A stretch of 40,606 nucleotides of DNA from Bacteroidales bacterium. Lineage in GTDB: Bacteria; Bacteroidota; Bacteroidia; Bacteroidales; WCHB1-69. The position numbers and the translations under genes are program-made. Shown one piece after another: positions 32,913-40,606 of the stretch; the first letter of the stretch is position 1, and each line of letters begins with the position of its first letter. The notes below the pieces were generated by a model. That model was not told the origin of the DNA, did no database searches, and was given only the letters and a program-made list of their open reading frames with translations. The stretch lies in NCBI GenBank assembly GCA_017994425.1, contig JAGOKS010000008.1, positions 1-40,606 on the forward strand, given 5' to 3'.

Positions 32913-34802
32913 ATGAAAAAATGTATTCTTTGTTTAATGTGTAGTTTGTTCATGCAATTGAACGCACAAGAAATTCAATTAGTGAAAAACATCAATCTTT
33001 CGGGAAATGCTAACATTTCGCAAATGACTCTATTTAACGGAAAAATGTTTTTTTCAGCAACCGATGGCACTAATGGTCAAGAATTATGGGTGAGCGATGG
33101 AACCGAAAGCGGCACGTATATGTTTAAAGACATTAATCCTTCAGGTTCATCAAATCCCAAAGAATTAAAAGTATGTAACGGAAAATTATTTTTTCAAGCT
33201 TCTCTAGACGGTGGTGCTACTCCCAAACTATGGGTCAGTGACGGAACAGAAGCCGGAACAATAGATATAAGTAATAATTGTCATTCACCACAAGAATTTA
33301 CTGCCTATAACGGAAAAGTTTATTTTGCTGCTACTAATAATGATTACGGAACTGAATTCTGGGAAACTGATGGAACAAAAACAGGAACAAAAATAGTAAA
33401 AAACATTCAAACCGTTCCTTACGATGGAATAAGTAGTGAACCCGCTTGTTTTACAGTATTTAACAATAAAATATATTTTGTGGCTAAAAACAATGCTACC
33501 AGTTTTCAAATTTATGAAAGCGATGGAACAGAAGCCGGAACAATTGTTTATTCTAAATTTCCAAATTTGGGACAGTCTACTTCCATGAAATTTTTTGTTT
33601 GCAATGGAAAAATGTTTTTTAGTGCCATTGAAAATAATGGAGATTTTGGCTTCTTCTTATATGTTACAGATGGCATTAATGACGTTGAAAAACTAGCTAT
33701 TAATGGAACTGATTTTTCAAATCCTTCAGGTTTTTTTGAGTGGAATAATCAAGTAGTCTTTACTGCTTTTACCAATGACTATGGGAATGAATTATGGATA
33801 AGCGATGGTAGTACTGCCGGAACAAGAATGATAAAAGATATATATCCGGGAACAGAAAGTTCTTGGGCTAAAGAATTTACATTGTATAACAATAAATTAT
33901 ATTTTACTGCCGCCGATACCCTTTCCAATATGGAATTATGGGTGAGTGATGGCACTACAACCGGAACAGTAAAAGTAAAAGAAATAAATACAAATACGAA
34001 TAATTTACGACAATCTTCGCCCTCCGAATTTAAAATCTTTAACAATAAATTGTATTTTACTGCAAAACCTAATTTAAATCAAGTTTATTTATTTGAAAGT
34101 GATGGTAGTTCAACCAATACTTTTCAAGTTGACACTTCTATTATTTCTGCATATCCTCCAAGTTTTAATCCAGAAGTTCAAAATTTATTTTTGTCGGAAG
34201 ATTGTTTATACTTTTTAGCAAAATATACTAATACCTATTTAATGTTATATAAACTTTATATTCCTTTAGAAGCACCTGTGGCATTACCTTCAACAGATTT
34301 GGATGAAAAGGAATGTACGTTTATTGCACATTGGTCTTCCGTTGCAAAAGCTGATTATTACTTATTGTATGTCTCCATTCATCCTGATTTTTATGAATAT
34401 TGGGAAGGTTATGATGGGCTAGTCGTATATGATACTTTTCAACTAGTAGATGTCGTATCTAATTGTACTCCTTATTATTATAAAGTTGCTGCCGTAAATG
34501 CATTTGATACTAGTGATTTCTCAAATATAATCAGTGTCCAAGTGGGTGGTTCAATTGATGAAGCTAAGATGTATGGATTAAAATTTTATCCAAGTCCTGC
34601 TAAAAATCAATTATTTATTTCATTAGAAAATGATATAATAGAAAAAATTGTAATCATTGATATAAACGGAAAAACCATTGCTCTTCAAACGTTAGATAAC
34701 AATCATGCAAATATAGATGTATCGTATTTACCTGCAGGAATTTATATGTTGAAAATATTTGTAGGGGAACACTCTATAAATCAAAAATTTATAAAAGAAT
34801 AA
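32913..34802 (+). CDS. T9SS-exported ELWxxDGT-repeat protein
   Basis: A 629-residue secreted protein. After a signal peptide (1-18, cleavage near NAQ-E) it has eight repeats of roughly 45-55 residues. Each carries a form of ELWVSDGT-x-x-GT, clear in units such as QELWVSDGTESGT, NELWISDGSTAGT and MELWVSDGTTTGT and weaker in FQIYESDGTEAGT and VYLFESDGSSTNT. Such arrays are expected to form a beta-propeller-like surface. A fibronectin type III-like segment follows (about 450-545). A type A T9SS sorting domain closes the protein (about 555-629; FYPSPAKN, VIIDINGKTI, PAGIYMLKIF). PSPA replaces the more usual PNPA. Probably a surface adhesion or scaffold protein; ligand unknown. The stop lies five bases from the convergent HAD gene. 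Confidence 0.9.
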   Translation: MKKCILCLMCSLFMQLNAQEIQLVKNINLSGNANISQMTLFNGKMFFSATDGTNGQELWVSDGTESGTYMFKDINPSGSSNPKELKVCNGKLFFQASLDGGATPKLWVSDGTEAGTIDISNNCHSPQEFTAYNGKVYFAATNNDYGTEFWETDGTKTGTKIVKNIQTVPYDGISSEPACFTVFNNKIYFVAKNNATSFQIYESDGTEAGTIVYSKFPNLGQSTSMKFFVCNGKMFFSAIENNGDFGFFLYVTDGINDVEKLAINGTDFSNPSGFFEWNNQVVFTAFTNDYGNELWISDGSTAGTRMIKDIYPGTESSWAKEFTLYNNKLYFTAADTLSNMELWVSDGTTTGTVKVKEINTNTNNLRQSSPSEFKIFNNKLYFTAKPNLNQVYLFESDGSSTNTFQVDTSIISAYPPSFNPEVQNLFLSEDCLYFLAKYTNTYLMLYKLYIPLEAPVALPSTDLDEKECTFIAHWSSVAKADYYLLYVSIHPDFYEYWEGYDGLVVYDTFQLVDVVSNCTPYYYKVAAVNAFDTSDFSNIISVQVGGSIDEAKMYGLKFYPSPAKNQLFISLENDIIEKIVIIDINGKTIALQTLDNNHANIDVSYLPAGIYMLKIFVGEHSINQKFIKE

Positions 34803-34807
34803 ATAAG

Positions 34808-35458
34808 CTAACAATATCCTAACAGTTCTTCAGGCTTTTCAATGATGATATCAGCTCCGGCTTGAAGGAGTTCTTCTTTGCTTCGAAAGCCCCATAAAAC
34901 ACCAATGCTTTTTAACCCGGCATTATGAGCAGTAAGCATATCTATCGAAGTATCTCCAACATATAGCGTGTTTTCTTTTGTAATACCGGTTTTATGTAAA
35001 ATATCAACTACAATTGCAGGATCAGGTTTTGGAGGAATTTTTTTGCGTTGTCCGAAAACAGCATCAAAATTAATCCCTGGAAAATAAAAATCCATCATTT
35101 TTTCCATTATTTCATGTGTTTTGTTTGAAGCAACGGCTATTTTTATTTTTCTTTTTTGAATCGTTCTCAATAATTCAATAATTCCTTGATAGGGAGCTGT
35201 TTTATCATATTTATGAATTTCATAATGTTTCATAAACTCGCTTTTAACTTCCTCAATAAAAGAATCTTCTCTTTTATTTTCAGGAATAATACGTTCAATA
35301 AGCTTACGAATTCCGTCTCCCACAAAAAAGCGATAAGCATTTACGGGATGTTCCGGAAATCCATAAGTTCTTAAAATGAAATTACCGCTTTCTGCTAAAT
35401 CGTCCAAGGTATTTAATAAGGTGCCGTCTAAATCGAAAATAATTAATTCTGTTTTCAT
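34808..35458 (-). CDS. HAD-family hydrolase, phosphoglycolate phosphatase-like
   Basis: A 216-residue HAD phosphatase. Motif I is FDLDGTLLNT, with nucleophile Asp9 and acid/base Asp11. Motif II is in VASNK, motif III is Lys in PPKPDPAIV, and motif IV is YVGDTSIDMLTAHNAG. The helical cap (about 17-80) is of the phosphoglycolate phosphatase/beta-phosphoglucomutase type. The exact substrate cannot be told; Gph is a reasonable guess. It overlaps the tsaD stop by four bases (ATGA) and is the last gene of the operon led by the sigma54 activator. Confidence 0.9.
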   Translation of the reverse strand: MKTELIIFDLDGTLLNTLDDLAESGNFILRTYGFPEHPVNAYRFFVGDGIRKLIERIIPENKREDSFIEEVKSEFMKHYEIHKYDKTAPYQGIIELLRTIQKRKIKIAVASNKTHEIMEKMMDFYFPGINFDAVFGQRKKIPPKPDPAIVVDILHKTGITKENTLYVGDTSIDMLTAHNAGLKSIGVLWGFRSKEELLQAGADIIIEKPEELLGYC

Positions 35459-36474
35459 AAATTAAACTTTGACTTTGTATATGGAACCACATTTAGTTTC
35501 GAAAAAATCCCTTTTAAATACTTATAATACCCTACAATACTAATCATAGCTGCATTATCAGTTGTTAATTGAATAGGAGGAATATATACCTTCCAATTTT
35601 TTTCCAAGGCTGTTTTATTCAGAAGTCTTTGCAAGCCAGAATTAGCTGAAACACCACCGGCAATGGCTATGTGATGGATATTATAATCATTTGCCGCTTT
35701 CATTAATTTTTTTATCAAAGAAGTACATATAGCTTTTTGGATAGAGGCACATAAATCTGCAGTATTTTCTTTGATAAAATTGGGATTTTCTTTCAATTTA
35801 TCACGCAAAAAGTATAAAAAAGAAGTTTTCAATCCGCTAAAACTATAATTATAATCTGATATCGTAGCCTGACTAAAAACAAATTTTTCTGGATTTCCTT
35901 TTTGTGCCCATTGGTCAATAACAGGACCTCCCGGATATTCGAATCCAAGTATTTTTGCTGCTTTATCAAAGGCTTCACCGGCTGCATCATCGATGGTTGA
36001 GCCTATCATTTTCACATCAAAATAATCTTTAACAAGCATTATTTGAGTATGCCCGCCTGAAACAAGCAAACAAAGAAATGGAAAAACGGGATACTTGTCT
36101 TTTTCGTTTTTAATAAAATGAGATAATATGTGAGCTTCCAAATGATCGACTTCAATAAGTGGTATTTTTAACGCATAGGCACAAGCTTTTGCAAAAGCAT
36201 TCCCTACTAACAAAGAGCCCAGCAATCCCGGTCCTCGTGTGTAAGCTATCGCTGAAAGTTGAGATAAGGATACATTGGCTTTTTTCAGGGCAGTATCCAC
36301 AACCGGAATTATATTTTGTTGATGCGCACGGGATGCTAATTCCGGAACAACACCACCATATTGAGCATGAACATTTTGATTGGCTATTACATTGGAAAGT
36401 AATTGATTGTTCAATAGTACAGCGGCAGAGGTATCGTCACAAGAAGATTCAATGCCTAAAATATATACACTCAC
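35455..36474 (-). CDS. tsaD: tRNA N6-threonylcarbamoyltransferase TsaD
   Basis: A 339-residue ASKHA-fold enzyme that, with TsaB and TsaE, transfers the threonylcarbamoyl group to A37 of ANN-decoding tRNAs. Signatures are ILGIESSCDDTS (5-16), VVPELASRAH, the metal site His111-x-x-x-His115 in VDHLEAH, LLVSGGHTQI, and GGVSANSGLQ. Length is normal. It starts 11 bases after the secG stop and overlaps the HAD phosphatase gene by four bases, so it belongs to the same message. TsaB and TsaE are not in the window. Confidence 0.97.
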   Translation of the reverse strand: MSVYILGIESSCDDTSAAVLLNNQLLSNVIANQNVHAQYGGVVPELASRAHQQNIIPVVDTALKKANVSLSQLSAIAYTRGPGLLGSLLVGNAFAKACAYALKIPLIEVDHLEAHILSHFIKNEKDKYPVFPFLCLLVSGGHTQIMLVKDYFDVKMIGSTIDDAAGEAFDKAAKILGFEYPGGPVIDQWAQKGNPEKFVFSQATISDYNYSFSGLKTSFLYFLRDKLKENPNFIKENTADLCASIQKAICTSLIKKLMKAANDYNIHHIAIAGGVSANSGLQRLLNKTALEKNWKVYIPPIQLTTDNAAMISIVGYYKYLKGIFSKLNVVPYTKSKFNL

Positions 36475-36485
36475 GTAAATGATAA

Positions 36486-36845
36486 TTACATAGCTTCTTC
36501 GTCAGCAGGAGCTTGTTGTTCAGGTGTTGCCGTATTAGGAGCTGTTTGTTGAATGGGAGCAGATGTTGTTTGAGCAGTTTGAGCTTTACTTTTTATTCCT
36601 TCATTTTCCTTATTTTTTGTTACGTCTTTAGCTAAAAATCCGGAAATAAAGGAAAGTACAACAATAATTACGGCTAATGTCCAGGTCGTTTTCTCTAAAA
36701 AATCGGCCGTTTTTCTTACTCCCATAATTTGATTCGAAGATGAAAACTCTGAAGCCAACCCTCCACCTTTTGAATTTTGCATTAAAACAACTAATCCTAA
36801 TAATATGGAAGCAATAATGATGATAATTATAACTGCAGTATACAT
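36486..36845 (-). CDS. secG: Preprotein translocase subunit SecG
   Basis: A 119-residue integral membrane subunit of the SecYEG translocon. It has two membrane segments (about 3-22 and 55-73). Between them is the conserved cytoplasmic loop LMQNSKGGGLASEFSSSNQI with the usual GVRKTADFLEKTTW. The tail (about 85-119) is rich in Gln, Ala, Thr and Pro, as in many Bacteroidota SecG proteins. It follows the TPR gene by 12 bases. The TPR-secG-tsaD order places it in a larger operon headed by a sigma54-type activator. Confidence 0.95.
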   Translation of the reverse strand: MYTAVIIIIIIASILLGLVVLMQNSKGGGLASEFSSSNQIMGVRKTADFLEKTTWTLAVIIVVLSFISGFLAKDVTKNKENEGIKSKAQTAQTTSAPIQQTAPNTATPEQQAPADEEAM

Positions 36846-36857
36846 TTTTATTCTTTC

Positions 36858-37496
36858 TTAATTTTTTTGACTATTCTTTTTTTCTTTTAATTCTGTAATC
36901 AAGTTTGCAAAAGTACTACTTTTTTCGGGATATCGTGTCATTAATGCCTTATAAATTTTTATAGCGTTGTCATAATTCCCCTGTTCTTTATAAATATTTG
37001 CTAATGTTTCACTTACAATATTCATTTTTTCGGCTACGCTATTTTTACATAAATCATCATACACCTGATCTTCTTCTGAATCTTCAATATCACACGATAT
37101 TTTTGGATGATTTGTGTTAAATTTTTCAATTAATTCATCTAAAGAAACATTTTCTTTGTCTTCAAAAGGAATGATATCATTTTCTTCTGATTCTTGTGCT
37201 TCTTTATCATTATTGCTTTCATTTCGATCCTTATGTGGAAATTTATATCCCGCCTCTTGCGGATATTCATTTAATGAATCTACTTCATCGTTTCTATTTA
37301 ATAACAAATCTCTCAAGTATTGTAAATCAGGGAATAAAACAACTATATTGAAGAGATGCATTGATTCTTTCTTCGCTAGAATCAATTGAGCTAACATAAA
37401 ATAGGGATACAATGCTATTAAATCTTTTACATCTAAGGGTATTGCTGTATTAGTTTTAAACTTCTGTATCTCGTTTAAGAATTGTTTTTTATCCAT
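36858..37496 (-). CDS. TPR-containing protein upstream of secG
   Basis: A 212-residue soluble protein. The N-terminal part (1-75) has a conserved helical look (FLNEIQKF, IALYPYFMLAQLILAK). The middle (75-150) is acidic and low in complexity, and the C-terminus (about 160-205) holds a clear TPR pair (SETLANIYKEQGNYDNAIKI and ALMTRYPEKSSTFANLI). Proteins with this layout sit between lptE and secG in many Bacteroidota and are probably scaffolds, but no function is established. No signal peptide is seen. It is 11 bases after lptE and 12 bases before secG. Confidence 0.85.
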   Translation of the reverse strand: MDKKQFLNEIQKFKTNTAIPLDVKDLIALYPYFMLAQLILAKKESMHLFNIVVLFPDLQYLRDLLLNRNDEVDSLNEYPQEAGYKFPHKDRNESNNDKEAQESEENDIIPFEDKENVSLDELIEKFNTNHPKISCDIEDSEEDQVYDDLCKNSVAEKMNIVSETLANIYKEQGNYDNAIKIYKALMTRYPEKSSTFANLITELKEKKNSQKN

Positions 37497-37507
37497 TTTT
37501 ATATTTT

Positions 37508-38023
37508 TTACCAGTTCCCAACCGCCCTACTAAAAATATCATCAATCAAAGTTTCACATATTTGTGTTACAAGTTCATCCTCAACTTGTGATAAATTCTT
37601 ACTACTATCATAATCTGCATATCTGGAAAAACTTTGTTCAAAATTTTTAGTTTCATCCAATTTATTGATATATGTTACTCTTACTGTTATGGTTAATCTG
37701 TTCACACTTGCTTTATCTTCTCCAATGGCAGTAGCAGTTACGGCATAATTAATAATTTCACCTTCAAATTGTAAATCTCCTCGGGATTCGATAATATTTA
37801 ACTTCGTTTGTGATTGAAATCTATCTTTTAATAAAGTAGTAATCTCATTACTTAACTTTAAATTCACCAGCGATGCATTATTTTGAAATGTTCTTATGGA
37901 TACTGTTTTTGCATCCGGTGGAATATCGACACCTACTGCTGAATATTTAATGCCGGCACAACCAAACGTAGTAAAAAATAGAATAAAAAGATAAAAATAA
38001 ATAAACTGTTTTTTTTGTGTCAT
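37508..38023 (-). CDS. lptE: LPS-assembly lipoprotein LptE
   Basis: A 171-residue lipoprotein with a lipobox ending in Cys22 (TFGC). The mature part has the LptE pattern: an early KTVSIRTFQNNASLVN strand, a helix (LKLSNEITTLLKDRFQSQTKL), an L-x-F-E-G-E-I strand and a C-terminal helix. LptE plugs the LptD barrel and helps insert LPS into the outer leaflet of the outer membrane. The sigma54-activator-lptE-TPR-secG order is typical of Bacteroidota and supports the call. It starts two bases after the activator gene. Confidence 0.9.
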   Translation of the reverse strand: MTQKKQFIYFYLFILFFTTFGCAGIKYSAVGVDIPPDAKTVSIRTFQNNASLVNLKLSNEITTLLKDRFQSQTKLNIIESRGDLQFEGEIINYAVTATAIGEDKASVNRLTITVRVTYINKLDETKNFEQSFSRYADYDSSKNLSQVEDELVTQICETLIDDIFSRAVGNW

Positions 38024-38025
38024 TT

Positions 38026-39240
38026 TTAATCAACGAGATTATACACTTTTAATTTTCTATACAATGTCCGTTCCGAAATACCAAGATCTTTTGCTGTATC
38101 TTTTCGTTTGCCGTTATTTTTTATCAATGCTTTAACAATCAATTCTTTTTCTTTTTCTTGCAATAATAAATTATCAGAGATTTCTTCTGCTTTTTCAAAA
38201 TCGTCATAATATTCCGTTAATTCAATGGTATCTTCTGTTTTATTAGTATCCGCCTCAAAAATTAATGCTTTTTTATCCTGTGTTTTATATGATTGTGCTT
38301 GATTTTTTGAAAGATGGGATACTAATTGTTTTAAATCATTGATATCTTTTTGCATATCCCCTAAAAACTTGAAAATTAATTCTCTTTCAAAAATAGCACT
38401 TTCAGAAGTATGTTCTGTTTTATTTTTATATATTACCGGTAAAAATTCACTATGGTCGATATTGATATATTTATTTAGCGTTTCCGGAGTGATTAATCTT
38501 TCTTTTTCGAGTATAGATATTTGTTCGGTAATATTTTTTAATTGTCTGACATTTCCGGGCCAATAATATTTTATGAAGGCTTCTTTGGCTTCCGAACTTA
38601 ATTCAAGTACAGGCATACGGTATTTTTCTGAGAAATCAAGGGCAAACTTCATAAATAATAAGAGAATATCTTCTTTTCTTTCTCTTAATGGGGGAACCTG
38701 AATAGGAACTGTATTCAACCGATAATATAAATCTTCACGAAATTTTCCTTTACTGATAGCTTTGGGGATATCCACGTTAGTAGCAGCTACAACACGGACA
38801 TTAGTTTTTTGAACCTTTGAAGAGCCTACACGTATAAAATCACCTGTTTCTAAAACACGTAATAATCGCACTTGTGTTGCTAACGGTAACTCGGCTACTT
38901 CATCTAAAAAAATAGTTCCTCCATCTGATTGTTCAAAATATCCTTTTCGTGCTTCATTTGCTCCTGTAAATGACCCTTTTTCATGCCCGAATAATTCCGA
39001 ATCAATGGTTCCTTCCGGTATAGCACCGCAATTGATGGCGGTATACGTTTTAAATTTCCTCTCTGCGCTATTGTCATGAATAATTCTTGGAAAATGCTCT
39101 TTTCCTACACCGCTTTCTCCATTTATAAGAACCGTTAAGTCTGTAGCTGCAACTTGAATAGCTATATTAATAGCTCTATCAATCGCCGGAGAATTTCCTA
39201 TAATTCCATATCGTTGTTTTATAGATTGTATATCAATCAT
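38026..39240 (-). CDS. Sigma54-dependent transcriptional activator (AAA+)
   Basis: A 404-residue bacterial enhancer-binding protein without an N-terminal receiver or sensor domain. The AAA+ core has Walker A GESGVGKE (41-48), the sigma54-contacting loop GSFTGA (89-94; the classic form is GAFTGA), Walker B GTIFLDEVAEL and the sensor region around FREDLYYRLN. A long acidic linker leads to a Fis-type helix-turn-helix at the C-terminus (about 362-400; AKDLGISERTLYRKL). It should activate RpoN promoters. With no receiver it must be controlled by a partner, by a ligand or by its level. It heads the operon lptE-TPR-secG-tsaD-HAD. Confidence 0.93.
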   Translation of the reverse strand: MIDIQSIKQRYGIIGNSPAIDRAINIAIQVAATDLTVLINGESGVGKEHFPRIIHDNSAERKFKTYTAINCGAIPEGTIDSELFGHEKGSFTGANEARKGYFEQSDGGTIFLDEVAELPLATQVRLLRVLETGDFIRVGSSKVQKTNVRVVAATNVDIPKAISKGKFREDLYYRLNTVPIQVPPLRERKEDILLLFMKFALDFSEKYRMPVLELSSEAKEAFIKYYWPGNVRQLKNITEQISILEKERLITPETLNKYINIDHSEFLPVIYKNKTEHTSESAIFERELIFKFLGDMQKDINDLKQLVSHLSKNQAQSYKTQDKKALIFEADTNKTEDTIELTEYYDDFEKAEEISDNLLLQEKEKELIVKALIKNNGKRKDTAKDLGISERTLYRKLKVYNLVD

Positions 39241-39260
39241 TTTATTGATTATATTTATCG

Positions 39261-39656
39261 TTAATAGCTTATATTATAGCCTATTACTTGTTTTGAAGGT
39301 ATTGCAATCCCATTTACATTTGCCGGATTCCAATTCGGCATTTTCTTTATTACATTTAAAACAGCTTCATCGATTTCTTTGTTTATGCCTGATAAAATTG
39401 TAGATTCCACTATTTTCCCATCTGCATCTATATTGATGTTAATTAAAACGGTTCCCTTCATTCCTTTCTTGTTTGTCGGCAACTGAATGTTTTCGTCAAT
39501 AAATAAAACCATTGCACTCAGCCCCCCTTTAAAACTTGCATCAATTTGCTTTGTAGGATAGTTAATTGTATTATTAATAGTATCTTTTTGTTGAGCAAAC
39601 ATAATATTTCCCAAAAGAAATATCCATGTAAATAAAAGTAAACTTTTTTTTATCAT
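39261..39656 (-). CDS. Periplasmic TonB-C-terminal-domain protein
   Basis: A 131-residue protein with a signal peptide (1-22, cleavage near FAQ-Q). One TonB C-terminal domain follows (about 40-131), with GLSAMVLFIDENIQLP, GTVLININIDADGKIVE, AVLNVIKKMPNWNPANVNG and a final beta-strand. Unlike a true TonB it has no membrane anchor and no Pro-rich spacer, so it is unlikely to transduce energy by itself. Small exported proteins with only this domain are frequent in Bacteroidota and their role is unknown. The -7 element is at 39703-39710. Its stop lies 20 bases before the sigma54 activator gene, so the two may share a message. Confidence 0.85.
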   Translation of the reverse strand: MIKKSLLLFTWIFLLGNIMFAQQKDTINNTINYPTKQIDASFKGGLSAMVLFIDENIQLPTNKKGMKGTVLININIDADGKIVESTILSGINKEIDEAVLNVIKKMPNWNPANVNGIAIPSKQVIGYNISY

Positions 39657-39702
39657 ACTGATTGTTATCTTTCTTTTCCTTATCTATAATATCCACATTA
39701 TG

Positions 39703-39710
39703 CAAAGATA
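39703..39710 (-). promoter_or_regulatory. -7 promoter element of the TonB-C-terminal-like gene
   Basis: The minus strand reads TATCTTTG then CA, matching TAnnTTTG, 46 bases upstream of the start at 39656. It may also serve the sigma54-activator operon. Confidence 0.6.
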
Positions 39711-39771
39711 AACTTTCTTTATATGAAAAAACATTAAAAAAAAAAATTTTTTCCCCCGTTAAAAGTTAATA

Positions 39772-40554
39772 TTATTCAACATTCAAACTAAAAACATCCC
39801 ACCCATTTTCTTTCAGCATAAGCATGGCATCTTGTTTTTGCATGATATGGCTTCCCCATTGAAAATGATTATAGATATGAGGATTCTGAAACCAATTTTC
39901 AACATTCATTACAATAGAAATTGTCTTTTTTTGATCTTTTTCTATAGTAAATGGTTTTGAAAGAGTAACATTAAAATGGTTATGTACAAAACTAATAATA
40001 GAATCCACACTATAGGTAGTCCCTTCATAAATTTGTCCTATTCCCATATGTACATTCATAGCAGCAATGGATTCATCCATACTTTTAAACTTACCGTTTA
40101 ACATCATATAATGATACCCTCCTCCCAAGGTGAGGGGCCAGGCCATTGATGTTTCAGGCTGATTTACAAATCTATTCGGAATATTATCCTGAGCATTGAA
40201 TCCAAAAATAAATCGAATGGAATCGTATTCTCCTGCTTCAATTTTTTGATTAATATTCCATAATAAGGTTGATTCTATTTTTGTATCTATGTAATGAATG
40301 CCGTCATTTTCTTCGATTTCAATAATATCTCCTCCTTTTTTAAACAACGTAACTCTAGATAGAAACCATTTAACTTCCGTTACCTGATAGGTATTTTCAG
40401 CCGCATTGATATACATCATGCTATCATAAATAATTTCTTTATTATCAATTAAATGTTTGAATTTAATTTGTAAATCGCCTTGTCCGGGATCTTTTTCTTT
40501 ACATCCTACTATAATTAAAGTAATTAATCCTAATAAAAGTATTGTTTTTTTCAT
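39772..40554 (-). CDS. MbnP-like lipoprotein
   Basis: A 260-residue lipoprotein (lipobox LIIVGC, Cys18) of the MbnP-like family. Conserved features are an early strand LQIKFKHLIDNKEI, the YQVTEVKWFLSRVTLF segment, GEYDSIRFIFGFNAQDN, AWPLTLGGGYHYMMLNGKF, and His-rich strands near FVHNHFNV and FQWGSHIMQ. In methanotrophs, MbnP binds copper together with the MbnH di-heme enzyme. In Bacteroidota the family often accompanies cytochrome-peroxidase-like or TonB-dependent proteins. No MbnH lies in the window, but the upstream neighbour is cut off. The periplasmic or outer-membrane location is secure; a copper role is inference. Confidence 0.8.
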   Translation of the reverse strand: MKKTILLLGLITLIIVGCKEKDPGQGDLQIKFKHLIDNKEIIYDSMMYINAAENTYQVTEVKWFLSRVTLFKKGGDIIEIEENDGIHYIDTKIESTLLWNINQKIEAGEYDSIRFIFGFNAQDNIPNRFVNQPETSMAWPLTLGGGYHYMMLNGKFKSMDESIAAMNVHMGIGQIYEGTTYSVDSIISFVHNHFNVTLSKPFTIEKDQKKTISIVMNVENWFQNPHIYNHFQWGSHIMQKQDAMLMLKENGWDVFSLNVE

Positions 40555-40565
40555 TTTTTTATTTT

Positions 40566-40606
40566 TTATTTAATATTCAGTTTTTTCTTTACCAATTCGA
40601 TAATAT
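40566..40606 (-). CDS. Possible 3' end of an upstream minus-strand gene
   Basis: Two minus-strand frames are open to the window edge and close before the MbnP-like gene: one ends IIELVKKKLNIK (stop at 40566-40568), the other YYRIGKEKTEY (stop at 40570-40572). Either could be the end of a gene upstream of the MbnP-like gene. There are too few codons to choose a frame or name a product. Confidence 0.3.
   Translation of the reverse strand, partial: IIELVKKKLNIK

Overview
The window is AT-rich chromosomal DNA from a member of the Bacteroidota, most likely a Bacteroidales-type anaerobe. Four kinds of evidence support this. Three secreted proteins end in type IX secretion (Por) sorting domains. 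Many genes are preceded by the phylum-specific -7 promoter element TAnnTTTG, usually TACTTTTG or TATCTTTG. Shine-Dalgarno sequences are almost absent. Several families are characteristic of the phylum: DUF3078, the RibBA-type riboflavin fusion, an NagZ/beta-lactamase fusion, and the sigma54 activator-LptE-TPR-SecG gene order. I could not assign a genus. No rRNA, tRNA, CRISPR array, prophage or intact insertion sequence was seen.

Layout. 1-78: 5' end of ffh (minus). 79-1303: about 1.2 kb without convincing genes, packed with fragments that look like dispersed repeats. 1304-2697: three small, very AT-rich genes for unknown exported proteins; the third is bracketed by 30-bp direct repeats. 2798-5281 (minus): a cell division/RNA unit made of a zapB-like coiled-coil gene, zapA, a 6S RNA and rny, with promoter and terminator. 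5412-11102 (plus): a patatin phospholipase with an outer-membrane barrel, a GH3-beta-lactamase fusion and rlmH. 11208-12944 (plus): a T9SS cargo protein whose stop codon overlaps that of the convergent waaA. 12941-25456 (minus): waaA, two outer-membrane proteins, an O-methyltransferase, ribBA, corA, a transglutaminase-like T9SS cargo and dnaE. 25738-27432 (plus): ftcD. 27433-27922: an intergenic region with a 22-bp tandem repeat. 27923-32394 (minus): a methyltransferase, kdsA, hflX, trpS and an apparently catalytically dead deaminase. 32503-34802 (plus): an MmcQ/YjbR protein and an ELWxxDGT-repeat T9SS cargo. 34808-39240 (minus): a tight operon of sigma54 activator, lptE, TPR gene, secG, tsaD and a HAD phosphatase. 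39261-40554 (minus): a periplasmic TonB-C-terminal-like protein and an MbnP-like lipoprotein.

Common themes. Much of the window builds the cell envelope: Kdo synthesis (kdsA), Kdo transfer (waaA), LPS export (lptE), inner-membrane export (ffh, secG), peptidoglycan/phospholipid turnover (GH3 fusion, patatin) and three T9SS-exported proteins. The rest is core information processing (dnaE, rny, 6S RNA, trpS, tsaD, rlmH, hflX) and cofactor/C1 metabolism (ribBA, ftcD). I did not find a convincing new multi-gene system. The best leads are the 6S RNA locus, the repeat-flanked small exported gene, the deaminase lacking its catalytic Glu, and the helically phased 22-bp repeat.
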